Assembly: GCA_019689615.1 (NCBI GenBank)
Contig: JADGHD010000121.1
Span: 1-10,614, forward strand
Reading direction: 5' to 3'
Source: Frankia sp.
GTDB lineage: Bacteria; Actinomycetota; Actinomycetes; Frankiales; Frankiaceae
DNA length: 10,614 nucleotides
This document shows, in pieces, positions 1 through 5,757 of the stretch. Numbering within the stretch: the first letter of the stretch is position 1; each line of letters opens with the position of its first letter. The notes beneath the pieces were generated by a model. The model was not told where the DNA came from. It did no database searches and was given only the letters and a program-made list of their open reading frames with translations. The position numbers were made by a program, and so were the translations under genes.

Positions 1-7
1 GGTGGTC

Positions 8-24
8 AGCCGGGCCGCCCGGCT
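8..24 (-). terminator. Hairpin downstream of thiolase-like gene
   Basis: A perfect 7-bp inverted repeat (AGCCGGG at 8-14, CCCGGCT at 18-24, 3-nt loop) lies 9 nt beyond the stop codon of the leftward thiolase-like gene. There is no T-run, as is common for actinobacterial terminators, so the call rests on position and stem strength alone. Confidence 0.5.
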
Positions 25-33
25 CGCCCCGCG

Positions 34-1242
34 TCAGGTGGTCAGCAGCATCGCGCCAGCGATCGGGCCGCCGCCGACGCCGATGGCGGCGACCTCGTGC
101 CTGGCGACCTGCCGGTCGCCGGCCTGGCCGCGTAGCTGGAGGCAGGCCTCGTGCAGGATCCAGTAGCCGTGCATCCGGCCAGCGGAGAGCTGGCCGCCGT
201 AGGTGTTGACCGGGAAGCTGCCCTCCAGCGCGATCCGGCCGGGATCGGCCACGAACGGGCCGGACTCGCCGGTGCCGCAGAACCCGAACGCCTCCAGCCA
301 GGCCAGGGTCATGAAGGTGAACCCGTCGTAGAGCTCGGCGAAGTCGACGTCGCTCGGCCGCAGGTCCGTGCGTGACCACACCTCGGCCGCCGCGTCGGCG
401 CCGCCCATCCGCGGGTAGTCGGGCCGCCGGTACCAGCCGCCCGGGCCGGCCGAGCCGCCCATCGCCGCGACCCGCACCGGGTGGTCGCACGCCGTCGCGT
501 GCTCGGCCACGGACACCACGACGGCGACCGACCCGTCGACCGGAACGTCGCAGTCGAGCAGCCCGAACGGCTCGGACACCGGCCGCGCGGACAGGTAGTC
601 GTCCAGAGTGATCGGGTCCCGGTAGACGGCGAGCGGGTTCAGTCCGGCGTTGCGCCGGCTGTTCACGGCGAGCGCGCCCAACTGCTCGCGCGTCGTGCCG
701 TGGAGGTGCATATGCCGGCGGCAGTGCATCGCCAGCCAGTTCGCGGCCGAGTAGCCGTGGTAGGCGATGAGGTCGCTCATCCCGCCCATGAACCCGTCCC
801 GGGGCGGCTGGGTGGAGGCAGGGCGGGCGCTGGCGGGCTCGCCGGCGTCGGCCACCCGCAGGTGTGGGGCGTCGCCGTTCTGCAGCATCGCGCCGCCGAC
901 CATCTGGACCGTGCGGTAGATCAGCACGTGCCGGGCGGTGCCGGCGGCGACGGCGCGGACCGCCGACATGACCGGCGACAGCAGGCCGCCGGACGCCCCG
1001 CCGGTGACCAGCCCGCCGCCGTCGAACGAAGGTTTGATACCAAGGGCGGCGCACGCCTCCTCGGGTGGCGTGTCGCCGAGGGTGGCCACGCCGTCGATGT
1101 CGGCCGGCCGCAGCCCGGCGTCCGCGATCGCCTGCGTCGCGGCCTGCACGGTCAAATTGAGGTGCGGAATGCCGGTTCGCCGGCCGATCCGCGAGATGCC
1201 GATGCCCGAGATGATGGCGCGTCGTTCCGGCAGCTCTGTCAT
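34..1242 (-). CDS. Thiolase-fold (SCP2/Ltp2-type) acyl-CoA protein
   Basis: 402 residues, full length for thiolase-like lipid-transfer proteins. Visible landmarks are the thiolase N-terminal strand (ISGIGISRIG, 11-20), the VPVDGS segment around 233-238, ELYDGFT (303-309) followed by a GFCGTGESGPF segment, and the C-terminal NTYGGQLSAGRMHG block (346-359). The position that holds the nucleophilic Cys in true thiolases (normally CASG-like) reads VTGGASGG (79-86), so Claisen-type thiolase chemistry is unlikely. In the related Ltp2 aldolases, which cleave steroid side-chain CoA thioesters with a DUF35 partner, catalysis does not use that Cys and tyrosines are implicated; Y305 and H358 are candidate residues here. 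The divergent DUF35 neighbour supports a two-protein complex. Substrate is unknown. No Shine-Dalgarno precedes the ATG; a -10-like TAGCGT ends 6 nt upstream, suggesting a leaderless mRNA. Family is confident, reaction is inferred. Confidence 0.88.
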   Translation of the reverse strand: MTELPERRAIISGIGISRIGRRTGIPHLNLTVQAATQAIADAGLRPADIDGVATLGDTPPEEACAALGIKPSFDGGGLVTGGASGGLLSPVMSAVRAVAAGTARHVLIYRTVQMVGGAMLQNGDAPHLRVADAGEPASARPASTQPPRDGFMGGMSDLIAYHGYSAANWLAMHCRRHMHLHGTTREQLGALAVNSRRNAGLNPLAVYRDPITLDDYLSARPVSEPFGLLDCDVPVDGSVAVVVSVAEHATACDHPVRVAAMGGSAGPGGWYRRPDYPRMGGADAAAEVWSRTDLRPSDVDFAELYDGFTFMTLAWLEAFGFCGTGESGPFVADPGRIALEGSFPVNTYGGQLSAGRMHGYWILHEACLQLRGQAGDRQVARHEVAAIGVGGGPIAGAMLLTT

Positions 1243-1248
1243 GCTGCG

Positions 1249-1278
1249 ACGCTATGCCCCGGGCTGTGCCGGAGTCGC
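1249..1278 (-). promoter_or_regulatory. Candidate leaderless promoter of thiolase-like gene
   Basis: On the minus strand TAGCGT (1254-1249) fits the actinobacterial TANNNT -10 and is followed by 6 nt and then the ATG at 1242, the spacing expected for a leaderless transcript. GCGACT (1278-1273), 18 nt further upstream, keeps the GAC core of a -35 element. No ribosome binding site is visible before this ATG. Based on pattern only. Confidence 0.4.
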
Positions 1279-1325
1279 CCGGTGTGCGCGCCCCGGCGGC
1301 CCGATGTCCGGAAGGAGCCCAAGCC

Positions 1326-1781
1326 ATGACCGACGTGCTGCCCGCCCCCAACGCGTCCGCGGGCGGCGGCCAGGCCGCGCCGCCGGCCCCTCGGGTGCTG
1401 CCGCCGCTGGATGACACCAACCGCCCGTTCTGGACCGGCGGTGCGGCCGGGGTCCTGCTGATCGGGCGCTGCGCGGACTGCCGCCGCTGGACCCACCCGC
1501 CGATCGAGTCCTGCCCGGAGTGCGGCGGCCCGGTGGCCCCGGAGCCGGTCAGCGGCGCGGGCACCGTCTTCACGTTCACCGTGAACCACCACGCGTTCCA
1601 TCCGGCGGTCCCGGTGCCCTACGTGATCGCCATCGTGGAGCTGGCCGAGCAGCCCGACCTGCGCCTGGTGACCAACATCGTCGACTGCCCGCCGGAGGCG
1701 GTCCACATCGGCATGCCGGTCCAGGTGGCGTTCGAGCCGAACGGCGAGGCATTCGTCCCGGTCTTCCGCCCGGCCGGCTGA
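1326..1781 (+). CDS. DUF35 zinc-ribbon/OB-fold protein (thiolase partner)
   Basis: 151 residues. The start at 1326 is chosen because GAAGGAG (1311-1317) lies 8 nt upstream; an ATG in frame at 1254 would add 24 poorly conserved-looking residues and overlap the divergent promoter region. After a flexible Ala/Pro N-terminus comes a rubredoxin-like zinc ribbon with C49-A-D-C52 and C63-P-E-C66, then an OB-fold from about residue 70 (GAGTVFTFTVNHHAF) to the end. DUF35 proteins assist thiolase-like enzymes in acyl-CoA metabolism; in ChsH2-Ltp2 the DUF35 part docks on and completes the aldolase. The divergent thiolase-like gene 83 bp away is the obvious partner. The pair is head to head, so co-expression would require two promoters in the short gap. 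The stop codon lies inside a 9-bp hairpin. Confidence 0.88.
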   Translation: MTDVLPAPNASAGGGQAAPPAPRVLPPLDDTNRPFWTGGAAGVLLIGRCADCRRWTHPPIESCPECGGPVAPEPVSGAGTVFTFTVNHHAFHPAVPVPYVIAIVELAEQPDLRLVTNIVDCPPEAVHIGMPVQVAFEPNGEAFVPVFRPAG

Positions 1782-1806
1782 CCGCCGCCGGTCGCGACGG
1801 CGGTCA
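1779..1806. terminator. Hairpin between convergent genes, overlapping a stop codon
   Basis: A perfect 9-bp inverted repeat (TGACCGCCG at 1779-1787, CGGCGGTCA at 1798-1806, 10-nt loop) begins on the TGA of the DUF35 gene and lies between it and the convergent HTH-PASTA gene that ends at 1836. It may end transcription in both directions. No T-run is present. Confidence 0.55.
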
Positions 1807-1822
1807 GCGTCTGCGGTCAGCG
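1800..1822. repeat. Short direct repeat in convergent gap
   Basis: GCGGTCAGCG occurs at 1800-1809 and again at 1813-1822, a 13-bp period. The first copy overlaps the right arm of the terminator hairpin. It may be chance in GC-rich sequence. Confidence 0.5.
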
Positions 1823-1835
1823 ACGGCGGGCCGCG

Positions 1836-2636
1836 TCAGCTCGCCCGGGCGGTGGCCACGTCGCTGCGGCCGGTCGGCTCGGGGCGCAGCTCGCGCGCCG
1901 GGATCGACGGCGGGATCGGGCGGCGGGGCTCGCGCACCCCGGCGCTGCCGTCACCGCGGTCGAGCCAGAGCCGGATGAACGCGCCGGGAGGGACCCTGGC
2001 CCCGGTCTCCGGCGCCTGCGCGGTGACCTTCGCGGTCGGGTCGACGGGCGTGTTGGACGGTGGCCCGTCCGGGTCGTTGGCGACCGCGATCAGGAAGACC
2101 TCGGTCAGCGTCGCCGACGCCTGGGCCCAGGTCATGCCGACGACGTTCGGCACGGGCACGAGCTTCTGCCTGCGCCCGCGCCGCCGCTCTCGGCGGTCCA
2201 GCTTCGTGATGACGGACGGGTCCAGCGGCGGCAGCCCGCGCAGCGCCTGTTCGGCGAGTTCGGCCGCGGCGAGCCTGGCGGCGTCCGCCAGCAGGCCTTC
2301 CGGCCCGTCGGGTGCGCCGGCACCCTTGGCCGGAACCTGCGGCGGCCGGTCCGGCTCGTCCAGATCGCGCCAGCGCTCCCAGGCGGACTGGCGGGTCATC
2401 CCCAGCCGGGTCGCGATCTCGGCCCAGGACTTCCCGGTCCGCCGTGCCGTCCGTACCGCCTCCAGCTCAGCCTCGTCCAGCAGGCGGCGCAGGAAGCCGA
2501 TGTCGGTCAACGCGGTCAGCGCCCGGGCGCCGTTGTCCGACTCGGCCGTGCGCCCGCTCGCGTTGTCATGGCGCCAGGTGCCCAGCCGGTCCCACGCCCG
2601 CCGGCCGGTCTGCCACGGTGTCCGATCCTTGCCCAT
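1836..2636 (-). CDS. Helix-turn-helix protein with a single PASTA domain
   Basis: 266 residues with no membrane helix or signal peptide, so apparently cytosolic. Residues about 52-92 form a helix-turn-helix: an acidic helix (LDEAELEAVRTARR), then SWAEIATRLGMTRQSAWERW (70-89), a typical 'is it worth transcribing' AEIA..LG.T..SA pattern. Residues about 113-137 are an Ala/Leu-rich helix, 148-156 are a very basic patch (RRERRRGRR), and 161-228 make one PASTA domain (VPNVVGMTW... ending IRLWLDRG) with an insertion around NDPDGPPSNTP. PASTA domains normally lie outside the cell on PASTA kinases and penicillin-binding proteins, where they bind muropeptides; here one is fused to a DNA-binding part. 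Role is inferred as a transcriptional regulator; ligand unknown. Start is set by a leaderless-type -10 7 nt upstream and by a palindrome ending 1 nt before the ATG, which suggests autoregulation. The gene is divergent from the prolyl isomerase gene. Confidence 0.8.
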   Translation of the reverse strand: MGKDRTPWQTGRRAWDRLGTWRHDNASGRTAESDNGARALTALTDIGFLRRLLDEAELEAVRTARRTGKSWAEIATRLGMTRQSAWERWRDLDEPDRPPQVPAKGAGAPDGPEGLLADAARLAAAELAEQALRGLPPLDPSVITKLDRRERRRGRRQKLVPVPNVVGMTWAQASATLTEVFLIAVANDPDGPPSNTPVDPTAKVTAQAPETGARVPPGAFIRLWLDRGDGSAGVREPRRPIPPSIPARELRPEPTGRSDVATARAS

Positions 2637-2637
2637 G

Positions 2638-2659
2638 CTTGTCAGGCTATCCTGACAAG
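2638..2659. promoter_or_regulatory. Perfect 22-bp palindrome, candidate operator
   Basis: CTTGTCAGG (2638-2646), CTAT spacer (2647-2650), CCTGACAAG (2651-2659): perfect 9-bp arms ending 1 nt before the ATG of the HTH-PASTA gene. It covers the putative -10 of that gene, the classic layout of a repressor site. It has no T-run and no gene ends here, so a terminator is less likely. The binding protein is not known; the HTH-PASTA product itself is the simplest candidate. Confidence 0.65.
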
Positions 2660-2673
2660 GACGGCGCTGACTA
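2644..2673 (-). promoter_or_regulatory. Candidate leaderless promoter of HTH-PASTA gene
   Basis: On the minus strand TAGTCA (2673-2668, four of six matches to TTGACA), an 18-nt spacer and TAGCCT (2649-2644, TANNNT) are followed by 7 nt and the ATG at 2636. No Shine-Dalgarno is seen. The -10 lies in the centre of the palindrome at 2638-2659. Confidence 0.45.
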
Positions 2674-2695
2674 CCCTACGCCGTAGACTGACTAC
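2667..2695. repeat. 21-bp-spaced direct repeat in divergent promoter region
   Basis: CTGACTAC occurs at 2667-2674 and 2688-2695, exactly 21 bp (two helical turns) apart. Between them is a small inverted repeat CTACG-C-CGTAG (2676-2686). The left copy supplies the putative -35 of the HTH-PASTA gene. The rest of the gap up to 2802 holds TAGGCT at 2776-2781, a possible -10 for the rightward prolyl isomerase gene, but no convincing -35. Confidence 0.45.
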
Positions 2696-2802
2696 TTCTT
2701 CCGCGCCGCGGCCGGGCGCGTGCCCGGCGGGATGCACTGATCGTCGGGCGGCGCGGGACTGCGCGCCCCGGTTGCTAGGCTCCGGCGGCGGGAGGTGCCG
2801 AC

Positions 2803-4020
2803 ATGCCGGACGAGAAGGACCCCGCGGGCCAACCCGCGGCGCCGGACGGGCTGGACACGCCGCCGCAGCCGGACGCCGCGACCCCTCCGCCCGGGCCGGC
2901 CGCGCCGCCGATCATCGTCTCGGCGTCGGGCGTGCCCGTGGTGGGCGACGGGGCGTCGAGCCTGCCCGGGGCGTGGTCCCCGTTGCTGCCGCCACCCCGG
3001 GATCCCAATTCCGGGCCGTGGGACCCCGGTACCCCTACGATTACCCCCCGTGACCAGGACAGCCAGCTGTCGCCCGGTACCGCCGACCACGAGGACGTCG
3101 ACGCCGACGAGTTCGATGACGACGAGGTGGAGTGGGATGCCAGGCCCGGGGCGGACGCGATGACCGTCGTCGGGCGGCCGCCCGGCGAGCGGGCAGACGA
3201 AGCCGAGGACGAGGAGCCGGCCGCGCCGTCCTGGCAGCGGGACCTGTCCAGCCAGCGCCCGCGCCGTCGCCAGCTCGCTCCGGAGGTGCGGGTCGCCGCC
3301 TTCGGTGTCGCCGCGGCCGTGCTGCTCGCCGTCGGCGTGATCGTCCTGGCGACGGCGCTGCGGGACGATTCGTCCGGCTCGTCGACGGACAGCGTCGCGG
3401 CGGCTGAGTCGGTCAAGCCCCCGGCGACCTCGAAGGTCGGTGACTGCGTCTACACCGAGGACGGGACGCCGCCGGCCCGGAACGTCACCCTTCCGCCCTC
3501 CGGCCCGAGCGTGGACACCCGGCCGGCCACCATGGTGATCACGACCGACAAGGGCACGATGACGGCGACCCTGGACGCGGCGAAGGCGCCGTGCACCGTG
3601 CACGCCCTGCGCTACCTGGCCGAGCAGGGGTTCTTCGACAACACCACCTGCCACCGGATGACCGGCGGCGCGGCTCCCAACATCTCCGTCCTGCAGTGCG
3701 GCGACCCGACGGCGACCGGCTGGGGCGGGCCCGGCTTCAGGTACGCCAACGAGAACACCGAGGGCGTCAACTACAACCGCGGCGTGATCGCGATGGCGAA
3801 CGCCGGCCCGGACACCAACGGCAGCCAGTTCTTCATCAACTACGCCGACCCGAACGAGGTCGGGGCCGAGCTGCTCGCCGGCGGCTACACGGTCGTCGGG
3901 CAGATCACCGAGGGCCTCGACGTCCTTGACGCGATCGTCGCGCCCGGGGTCGAGGGCGGCGGGGACGACGGCCAGCCGGCCAGCCCGCCCACGATCCAGT
4001 CGATCAAGATCACCCAGTAG
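2803..4020 (+). CDS. Membrane-anchored cyclophilin-type peptidyl-prolyl isomerase
   Basis: 405 residues; GGAGGT at 2791-2796 lies 6 nt before the ATG. Residues 1-160 are a Pro/Ala/acidic, probably disordered cytoplasmic tail. Residues about 163-186 form one membrane helix (VAAFGVAAAVLLAVGVIVLA) preceded by a basic RPRRR cluster, so the C-terminus is outside. The cyclophilin domain spans about 241-405 with FFDNTTCHRM (277-286), LQCGDP (297-302) and the MANAGPDTNGSQFFI signature (331-345). The catalytic Arg is kept (R285) but the preceding Phe of canonical FHR is Cys. Four cysteines (C215, C264, C283, C299) all lie outside the membrane and could form disulfides; similar Cys placement is known in actinobacterial PpiB-type anchored isomerases. 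Expected role is folding of exported proteins at Xaa-Pro bonds. The gene diverges from the HTH-PASTA gene and may share its regulatory gap. Confidence 0.93.
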   Translation: MPDEKDPAGQPAAPDGLDTPPQPDAATPPPGPAAPPIIVSASGVPVVGDGASSLPGAWSPLLPPPRDPNSGPWDPGTPTITPRDQDSQLSPGTADHEDVDADEFDDDEVEWDARPGADAMTVVGRPPGERADEAEDEEPAAPSWQRDLSSQRPRRRQLAPEVRVAAFGVAAAVLLAVGVIVLATALRDDSSGSSTDSVAAAESVKPPATSKVGDCVYTEDGTPPARNVTLPPSGPSVDTRPATMVITTDKGTMTATLDAAKAPCTVHALRYLAEQGFFDNTTCHRMTGGAAPNISVLQCGDPTATGWGGPGFRYANENTEGVNYNRGVIAMANAGPDTNGSQFFINYADPNEVGAELLAGGYTVVGQITEGLDVLDAIVAPGVEGGGDDGQPASPPTIQSIKITQ

Positions 4021-4025
4021 GCGCC

Positions 4026-4054
4026 GCCGGCTCGCCGGCCAGCGCCCGCCGGGC
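4026..4054 (+). terminator. GC-rich hairpins after prolyl isomerase gene
   Basis: Two small perfect inverted repeats follow the stop at 4020: GCCGG-CTCG-CCGGC (4026-4039) and GCCC-GCC-GGGC (4044-4054). Short stems in very GC-rich sequence, so a weak call. Confidence 0.3.
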
Positions 4055-4069
4055 CGGCGGCGACGCCGT

Positions 4070-4093
4070 CGGCTCTGCGTCCGGCTCTGCGTC
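4070..4093. repeat. Perfect 12-bp tandem duplication
   Basis: CGGCTCTGCGTC is present twice head to tail (4070-4081, 4082-4093) in the non-coding gap between the isomerase and zincin genes. Probably a slippage duplication. Confidence 0.8.
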
Positions 4094-4206
4094 CGCCATG
4101 CGCGGGCGCTCCCGCCGCCGCGGCGCGTTCCCGGGCGCGAGCGTGGTCATCCCCCTGATCGTCCGTTGGGCAGACGGCAGCGGACCCGGCGGGGAGACTG
4201 GCGGGC

Positions 4207-4548
4207 ATGGTCGACGTGGCGCCCGAGCGGTTTGAGGAACTCGTCGTCGAAGCGATCGACAGCCTGCCTCCCGAACTCGGCCGGCAGATGAGCAACGTCG
4301 CCGTGCTGGTCGAGGAGGGCACCCCGGACGGCCTACTCGGGCTGTACGAGGGCGTTCCGCTGACCGAACGGGGCGACTGGTACAGCGCGGTCCTGCCCGA
4401 CCGGATCACGATCTATCGGGCGGCGATCTGCGCCATCTGCGACACCGAGGAGGACGTCGTCGAGGAGGTGCGGATCACCGTCATTCACGAGGTCGCGCAC
4501 CACTTCGGCATCGACGACGACCGGCTGCACGAGCTGGGCTGGGCGTGA
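4207..4548 (+). CDS. Small HExxH zincin-like metallopeptidase family protein
   Basis: 113 residues, the normal size of the minimal zincin family (PF06262-type). The zinc-binding motif is H94-E-V-A-H98 followed by HFGIDDDRLHELGW to the C-terminus; the third ligand is unclear (D104, H108 or E109 are candidates). The N-terminal half holds the conserved LPPELG...NVAVLVEE and GLYEGVPLTERG segments. No signal peptide or membrane segment, so cytosolic. GGGGAG (4191-4196) 10 nt upstream supports the start. It follows the isomerase gene by 186 bp and a hairpin directly after the stop separates it from the methyltransferase, so it may be its own unit. The family is assumed to be peptidases from the motif; substrates are not known. 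Confidence 0.85.
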   Translation: MVDVAPERFEELVVEAIDSLPPELGRQMSNVAVLVEEGTPDGLLGLYEGVPLTERGDWYSAVLPDRITIYRAAICAICDTEEDVVEEVRITVIHEVAHHFGIDDDRLHELGWA

Positions 4549-4566
4549 CCGAGCCGACCGGCTCGG
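4549..4566 (+). terminator. Hairpin immediately after zincin stop codon
   Basis: CCGAGCCG (4549-4556) and CGGCTCGG (4559-4566) are perfect 8-bp arms beginning at the base after the TGA; sterically a 7-bp stem with a GACC loop. No T-run follows. Confidence 0.55.
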
Positions 4567-4567
4567 C

Positions 4568-4597
4568 CGCGCAACGAGAAAAACCCCTCGCTGTGCG
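4568..4597. other. Second, imperfect stem-loop with A5C4 loop
   Basis: CGCGCAACGAG (4568-4578) pairs with CTCGCTGTGCG (4587-4597) at 9 of 11 positions around an AAAAACCC loop. It stands just downstream of the zincin terminator and could be part of termination or of the methyltransferase leader. TGTGCGT recurs at 4592-4598 and 4606-4612 (14-bp period). Confidence 0.35.
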
Positions 4598-4617
4598 TAG
4601 CGGATTGTGCGTGCTCC

Positions 4618-4752
4618 GACGCCGGGTCGGGTAGGGCCTCCTGCGGGTGAGCACTGGCCATGCCTGCGCGCCCGGCGTCCCCGGCGAAGCCGTCGCGCCG
4701 GGCCGGTCAGCGATGGCCGTCCCGCTCGCCGCCCGGCCCAGGCGCAGGAGGT
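4618..4752 (+). promoter_or_regulatory. Possible structured leader sequestering the methyltransferase RBS
   Basis: CCTCCTGCG at 4637-4645 is a perfect 9-nt complement of CGCAGGAGG at 4743-4751, which contains the Shine-Dalgarno of the methyltransferase gene. A second perfect 9-bp long-range pair, GACGCCGGG (4618-4626) with CCCGGCGTC (4671-4679), encloses the anti-Shine-Dalgarno arm. The transcript start is unknown, so whether both arms are on the mRNA is not shown. Confidence 0.35.
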
Positions 4753-4756
4753 ACCA

Positions 4757-5728
4757 GTGACGGGCGCGAACCCACAGCACGACGAGCCGAACGTCCACCA
4801 CGCCGCCGCCAGCCCCGCGACCGGTGCGGCCGCGGCGACGGCTACGGTCATGGCCACGGTCATGCCGCCACACCGACCCCGCCCCGGTCGGCCGGGGCTG
4901 ATGATCGACCAGGACCGGCCGAGCACCTCCCGGGTGTACGACTACTTCCTCGGCGGGCAGCACAACTACCCGGTCGACCGGGCGCTGGCCGAGCAGCTCT
5001 GCCTGACGCTGCCGGACATCGGCGCGATCATGCGGGAGAACCGGGCCTTCCTCCGCCGGGTGATCCGCTTCCTGCTGGCCGCCGGCGTGCGCCAGTTCCT
5101 CGACCTCGGTTCCGGGATCCCCAACCAGGGCAACGTGCACGACCTCGTGGGCTGCGCTCGCGGCCGGGTCGTCTACGTCGACATCGACCCGACGGCGGTC
5201 GAGACCAGCCTGGAGGTCCTGGCGGACGAAGCGAACGCCACGATCATCCAGGCGGACCTGCGCGACCCGGCGTCCGTGCTCGACCACCCGCAGGCCCGCC
5301 GGCTGCTGGACCTGTCCGAGCCGGTCGCGGTGCTGCTCCTCGGCGTGCTGCACGACATCCCGGACCGGGACGACCCGTGGGAGATCGTCAGGCAGTACGG
5401 GGACCGGATGGCCCCGGGCAGCTTCCTGGCGCTCTCCCAGGGCGTGGCCGGCACCCGCCCGGACTCCGGCGGCTGCGCGACCCACGCCTACAACCGCGGC
5501 TACGCCGACGGCGCGCCGCGGCTGTCCCTGCGCACCCGCGAGGACACCCTGGCCTTCTTCGACGGGTTCGAGCTGGTCGCCCCCGGGCTCGTCTTCATCG
5601 AGGACTGGCGGCCCAAGCTGGCCGAGGACCTGGCACCGCTGTCGGCGCCGAAGCTGCCGGCCCACGTCCCGGCGCCGGTTCCCGCGCCGGGCCACCGTGC
5701 GGCCCTCGGCGGCGTCGGACTGCGCTAG
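4757..5728 (+). CDS. SAM-dependent methyltransferase, DUF574/Methyltransf_19 family
   Basis: 323 residues from the GTG at 4757, chosen because AGGAGGT (4746-4752) sits just upstream; the frame stays open to 4607 but that extension is a compositionally odd Arg/Pro run. Residues 1-48 are Ala/Thr/His/Pro-rich and probably disordered. The family block starts at 54: RPSTSRVYDYFLGGQHNYPVD (split here as RPSTSRVYDYFLGG and QHNYPVD), then PDIGAIMRENRAFLRR (86-101). The SAM-binding glycine motif is FLDLGSGIPNQGNVHD (114-129), followed by VVYVDIDP (138-145, acidic ribose-binding residue), QADLRDP (165-171) and LLLGVLHDIPD (193-203). This family is large in Streptomyces, Frankia and relatives; the substrates are mostly unknown. 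Cytosolic. No specific partner is next to it: the zincin is upstream behind a terminator and the kinase converges 29 bp away. Confidence 0.9.
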   Translation: MTGANPQHDEPNVHHAAASPATGAAAATATVMATVMPPHRPRPGRPGLMIDQDRPSTSRVYDYFLGGQHNYPVDRALAEQLCLTLPDIGAIMRENRAFLRRVIRFLLAAGVRQFLDLGSGIPNQGNVHDLVGCARGRVVYVDIDPTAVETSLEVLADEANATIIQADLRDPASVLDHPQARRLLDLSEPVAVLLLGVLHDIPDRDDPWEIVRQYGDRMAPGSFLALSQGVAGTRPDSGGCATHAYNRGYADGAPRLSLRTREDTLAFFDGFELVAPGLVFIEDWRPKLAEDLAPLSAPKLPAHVPAPVPAPGHRAALGGVGLR

Positions 5729-5737
5729 AGCCGTCCG

Positions 5738-5752
5738 GGCTGGCCGGCAGCC
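5738..5752. terminator. Small hairpin between convergent methyltransferase and kinase genes
   Basis: GGCTG (5738-5742), GCCGG loop, CAGCC (5748-5752). Only a 5-bp stem in a 29-bp convergent gap; a weak candidate for a shared terminator. Confidence 0.25.
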
Positions 5753-5757
5753 GCCGG

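Noticed and set aside
481..1329. Rightward 282-codon open frame opposite the thiolase-like gene
   Set aside because: No recognisable motif; the minus strand has a full-length thiolase-like protein.
1852..2655. Rightward 267-codon open frame opposite the HTH-PASTA gene
   Set aside because: Ser/Arg/Pro-rich mirror frame without domains; the minus frame has HTH and PASTA patterns.
2638..2659. Palindrome considered as a transcription terminator
   Set aside because: It lies between two divergent gene starts, so there is no transcript end here to serve.
2692..3654. Leftward open frames opposite the prolyl isomerase gene
   Set aside because: No motif, Gly/Arg-rich, and they cover a well-supported gene with an RBS.
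3885..4409. Leftward 174-codon frame crossing the isomerase-zincin gap
   Set aside because: It overlaps the ends of two good genes and changes composition along its length; no RBS or motif seen.
4607..4756. Upstream extension of the methyltransferase frame
   Set aside because: The 50 extra residues are Arg/Pro-rich, lack an RBS, and the AGGAGGT before the GTG at 4757 is much better.
4481..5695. Leftward 404-codon open frame opposite the methyltransferase
   Set aside because: Arg/Val/Asp-rich composition typical of antisense frames; the plus frame has the full set of methyltransferase motifs.
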